Source of the DNA: an uncultured Bacillota bacterium
GTDB lineage: Bacteria > Bacillota > Clostridia > Peptostreptococcales > Anaerovoracaceae
Length of the DNA stretch: 6,960 bases
Assembly: GCA_946638265.1 (NCBI GenBank)
Contig: CAMPBN010000058.1
Span: 1 to 6,960, forward strand
Direction: 5' to 3'
Both the position numbers and the translations under genes were made by a program. The stretch's first letter is position 1; every line of letters begins with the position of its first letter. Positions 5,665-6,960 of this stretch are shown here, piece after piece. The notes under the pieces were generated by a model. It had not been told where the DNA came from. It saw only the letters and a program-made list of their open reading frames with translations, and did no database searches.

Positions 5665-6960
5665 ATGAAAGAGTTTTTCAAAGAAAACAGGATCCTTTTG
5701 ATTCTGATTCTTGTGATTGCAATATTTTTTGTTGCATCATGCGTGCCGGTGGCGCGCCGTGCAATGGTGGAAAAGCAGGATAAGACTTATGATGTGGTGC
5801 TGGACTACGACGAACTGGCAATGATGGCGGAGCAGTCCGACATGAGTCTGGAGGAATGGCTGAAGACGTTCAGGGATATGGGCATCAGCAAGGGGGGTCT
5901 TACCGAAGAAAGCATCATCACTCTGATGGAGGATACGGATCTGGATATCACGGGCAGGATGATGGACGAAGTCACGAAGGAAGCGGGATGGAGAGAAGAT
6001 CTTCCGGCTGATTTTGTGAAGAAAATCGAAGATTTCGGTTTTGACAAATATGATATTCTGGTGGAGGCTGACGGAAGCGAAGCGAAGGATTTCCTGAAGG
6101 ATGGTATCCACAAGAGATTTGCAAAAGAAAGATATGTGGAATTTGAAGAGCAGGACGCAGCGGGCAAGCTCTATGTGCTGGTCAACGGAGCATCCGACGA
6201 AGCTCTTTATACAGATAATTACAAATACATGAATTCGAAAAAGGGCGGATTCATCGAAAGAACCGATATTGTCAGCAGCAAGATCATGTATATCAGCCTG
6301 GGACTTTTACCGGAAAAGGTGAAGGTGCTGCAGGATGCGGGCATGCAGATCGTGCCGAGGACACTGGCATACAACGGCTGGAATGACGAAAATTATGCAA
6401 AAGCCGTAATCGCAGGCTACGAAAAATACGGCATCAGTCCAAGCTATATCATTGCGGGCGGGGAAGCCGTAATTGGCTATGATGACGGCCCTGAATTTGC
6501 TTCAGACTATATTACCGAAAACAATATTTCCATCGGACTTATAGAAAATACCACGCAGCTGCAGAATATCATGCAGTATGGCGTGGAAGAGGCGGCAGTG
6601 GCCTCGGATTTCAACACTGTCAGAGTCTTTACCGTATGGAATTATATCCAGTACAGATATACCTACTACGGATATTCCGGAGCTGAGGAAATTGAAAATA
6701 CGCTCTTTAGAGCCGTTACCGAAAGAAATATCAGGCTGATCTATTTCAAGCCGTTCAAATATCTCAAGGACAACCACACCTATGTGACCAATCCTGATGA
6801 GTATCGTGCAATGTTTGAAAATCTGGACGCGCGCCTGGCTGAACACGGCTTCAGCTTTGGACAGGCTTCGGTGCAGAATACGCTTGGCGCAAGTAAGGCT
6901 CTGCAGATGTGCACCGGTCTTGGTGCTGCGCTTGCCGCAGTGCTTTTGCTGGCCTTGGTG
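5665..6960 (+). CDS. DUF5693-family membrane protein, 3' end beyond window
   Basis: The frame stays open for 432 codons to the right edge. The N-terminus has a clear transmembrane anchor (residues 10-30, LLILILVIAIFFVAS) followed by VARR. A large extracytoplasmic domain of about 380 residues comes next, with recognisable DUF5693 features: YDVVLDYDEL near 46-55, MYISLGLLPEKV near 209-220, QIVPRTLAYNGWNDENY near 229-245, IENTTQLQ near 294-301 and IRLIYFKPF near 356-364. Its alternating strand/helix pattern suggests a barrel-like fold. From residue 413 a second hydrophobic stretch (GLGAALAAVLLLALV) begins, the first of the multiple C-terminal helices expected in the family. AGGAGG at 5653-5658 gives a strong start. 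The function is unknown; in some Clostridia I recall such genes next to cell-wall polysaccharide pyruvyltransferase (csaB) genes, suggesting an envelope role. Confidence 0.85.
   Translation, partial: MKEFFKENRILLILILVIAIFFVASCVPVARRAMVEKQDKTYDVVLDYDELAMMAEQSDMSLEEWLKTFRDMGISKGGLTEESIITLMEDTDLDITGRMMDEVTKEAGWREDLPADFVKKIEDFGFDKYDILVEADGSEAKDFLKDGIHKRFAKERYVEFEEQDAAGKLYVLVNGASDEALYTDNYKYMNSKKGGFIERTDIVSSKIMYISLGLLPEKVKVLQDAGMQIVPRTLAYNGWNDENYAKAVIAGYEKYGISPSYIIAGGEAVIGYDDGPEFASDYITENNISIGLIENTTQLQNIMQYGVEEAAVASDFNTVRVFTVWNYIQYRYTYYGYSGAEEIENTLFRAVTERNIRLIYFKPFKYLKDNHTYVTNPDEYRAMFENLDARLAEHGFSFGQASVQNTLGASKALQMCTGLGAALAAVLLLALV

Noticed and set aside
1..6960. Mobile-element machinery, tRNA or CRISPR arrays near the cassette
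   Set aside because: No transposase or integrase frame, terminal inverted repeats, regularly spaced repeats or tRNA-like cloverleaf was seen on either strand.

Overview
The window looks like a chromosomal segment of an anaerobic Firmicute of class Clostridia. The evidence is a glutamate dehydrogenase fragment very like the clostridial hexameric NAD-type enzyme, strong purine-rich ribosome binding sites, Gram-positive style promoters and terminators, and a DUF5693 membrane-protein gene, a family I know mainly from Clostridia. A gut member of the Anaerovoracaceae/Eubacteriales is possible but cannot be settled from the sequence. All genes are on the + strand.

Layout: (1) Bases 1-767 hold the 3' part of a glutamate dehydrogenase gene, closed by a GNRA-loop terminator. 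(2) Bases 837-2506 form a self-contained, somewhat AT-richer cassette. It has its own extended -10 promoter, three tightly packed genes with overlapping or near-overlapping junctions, and a second terminator whose hairpin is nearly identical to the one after gdh. The genes encode a DUF3990-type ADP-ribosyltransferase, an unrecognised 139-residue protein, and a NADAR (YbiA-like) ADP-ribose/N-glycoside hydrolase. This is the most interesting part: a writer, an unknown partner and an eraser of ADP-ribosylation, arranged like a toxin-antitoxin or anti-phage module. (3) From base 2522 a second promoter drives an mgtE Mg2+ channel gene behind a structured 5' leader. It is followed 31 bp later by nnrD, a NAD(P)H-hydrate dehydratase of a repair pathway, with an unusual N-terminal extension and no fused NnrE epimerase. 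(4) From base 5238 come a small exported protein of unknown function and a DUF5693 membrane protein that runs off the right edge. Both follow closely and are probably in the same transcription unit as mgtE-nnrD or a linked one.

How the genes work together: the mgtE-nnrD-exported protein-DUF5693 run reads as housekeeping and envelope genes. The three-gene cassette lies between two housekeeping transcription units and does not need either for expression. If the ADP-ribosyltransferase modifies a cell component such as a nucleobase or RNA, the NADAR protein is the natural candidate to remove the mark. The middle protein could be an inhibitor, adaptor or sensor. These are inferences from family membership and gene order; no activity can be read directly from the DNA. 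No tRNA, rRNA, CRISPR array or transposase was seen. No gene-free stretch exceeds 300 bases; the longest (2454-2643) holds a terminator, a promoter and a structured leader.
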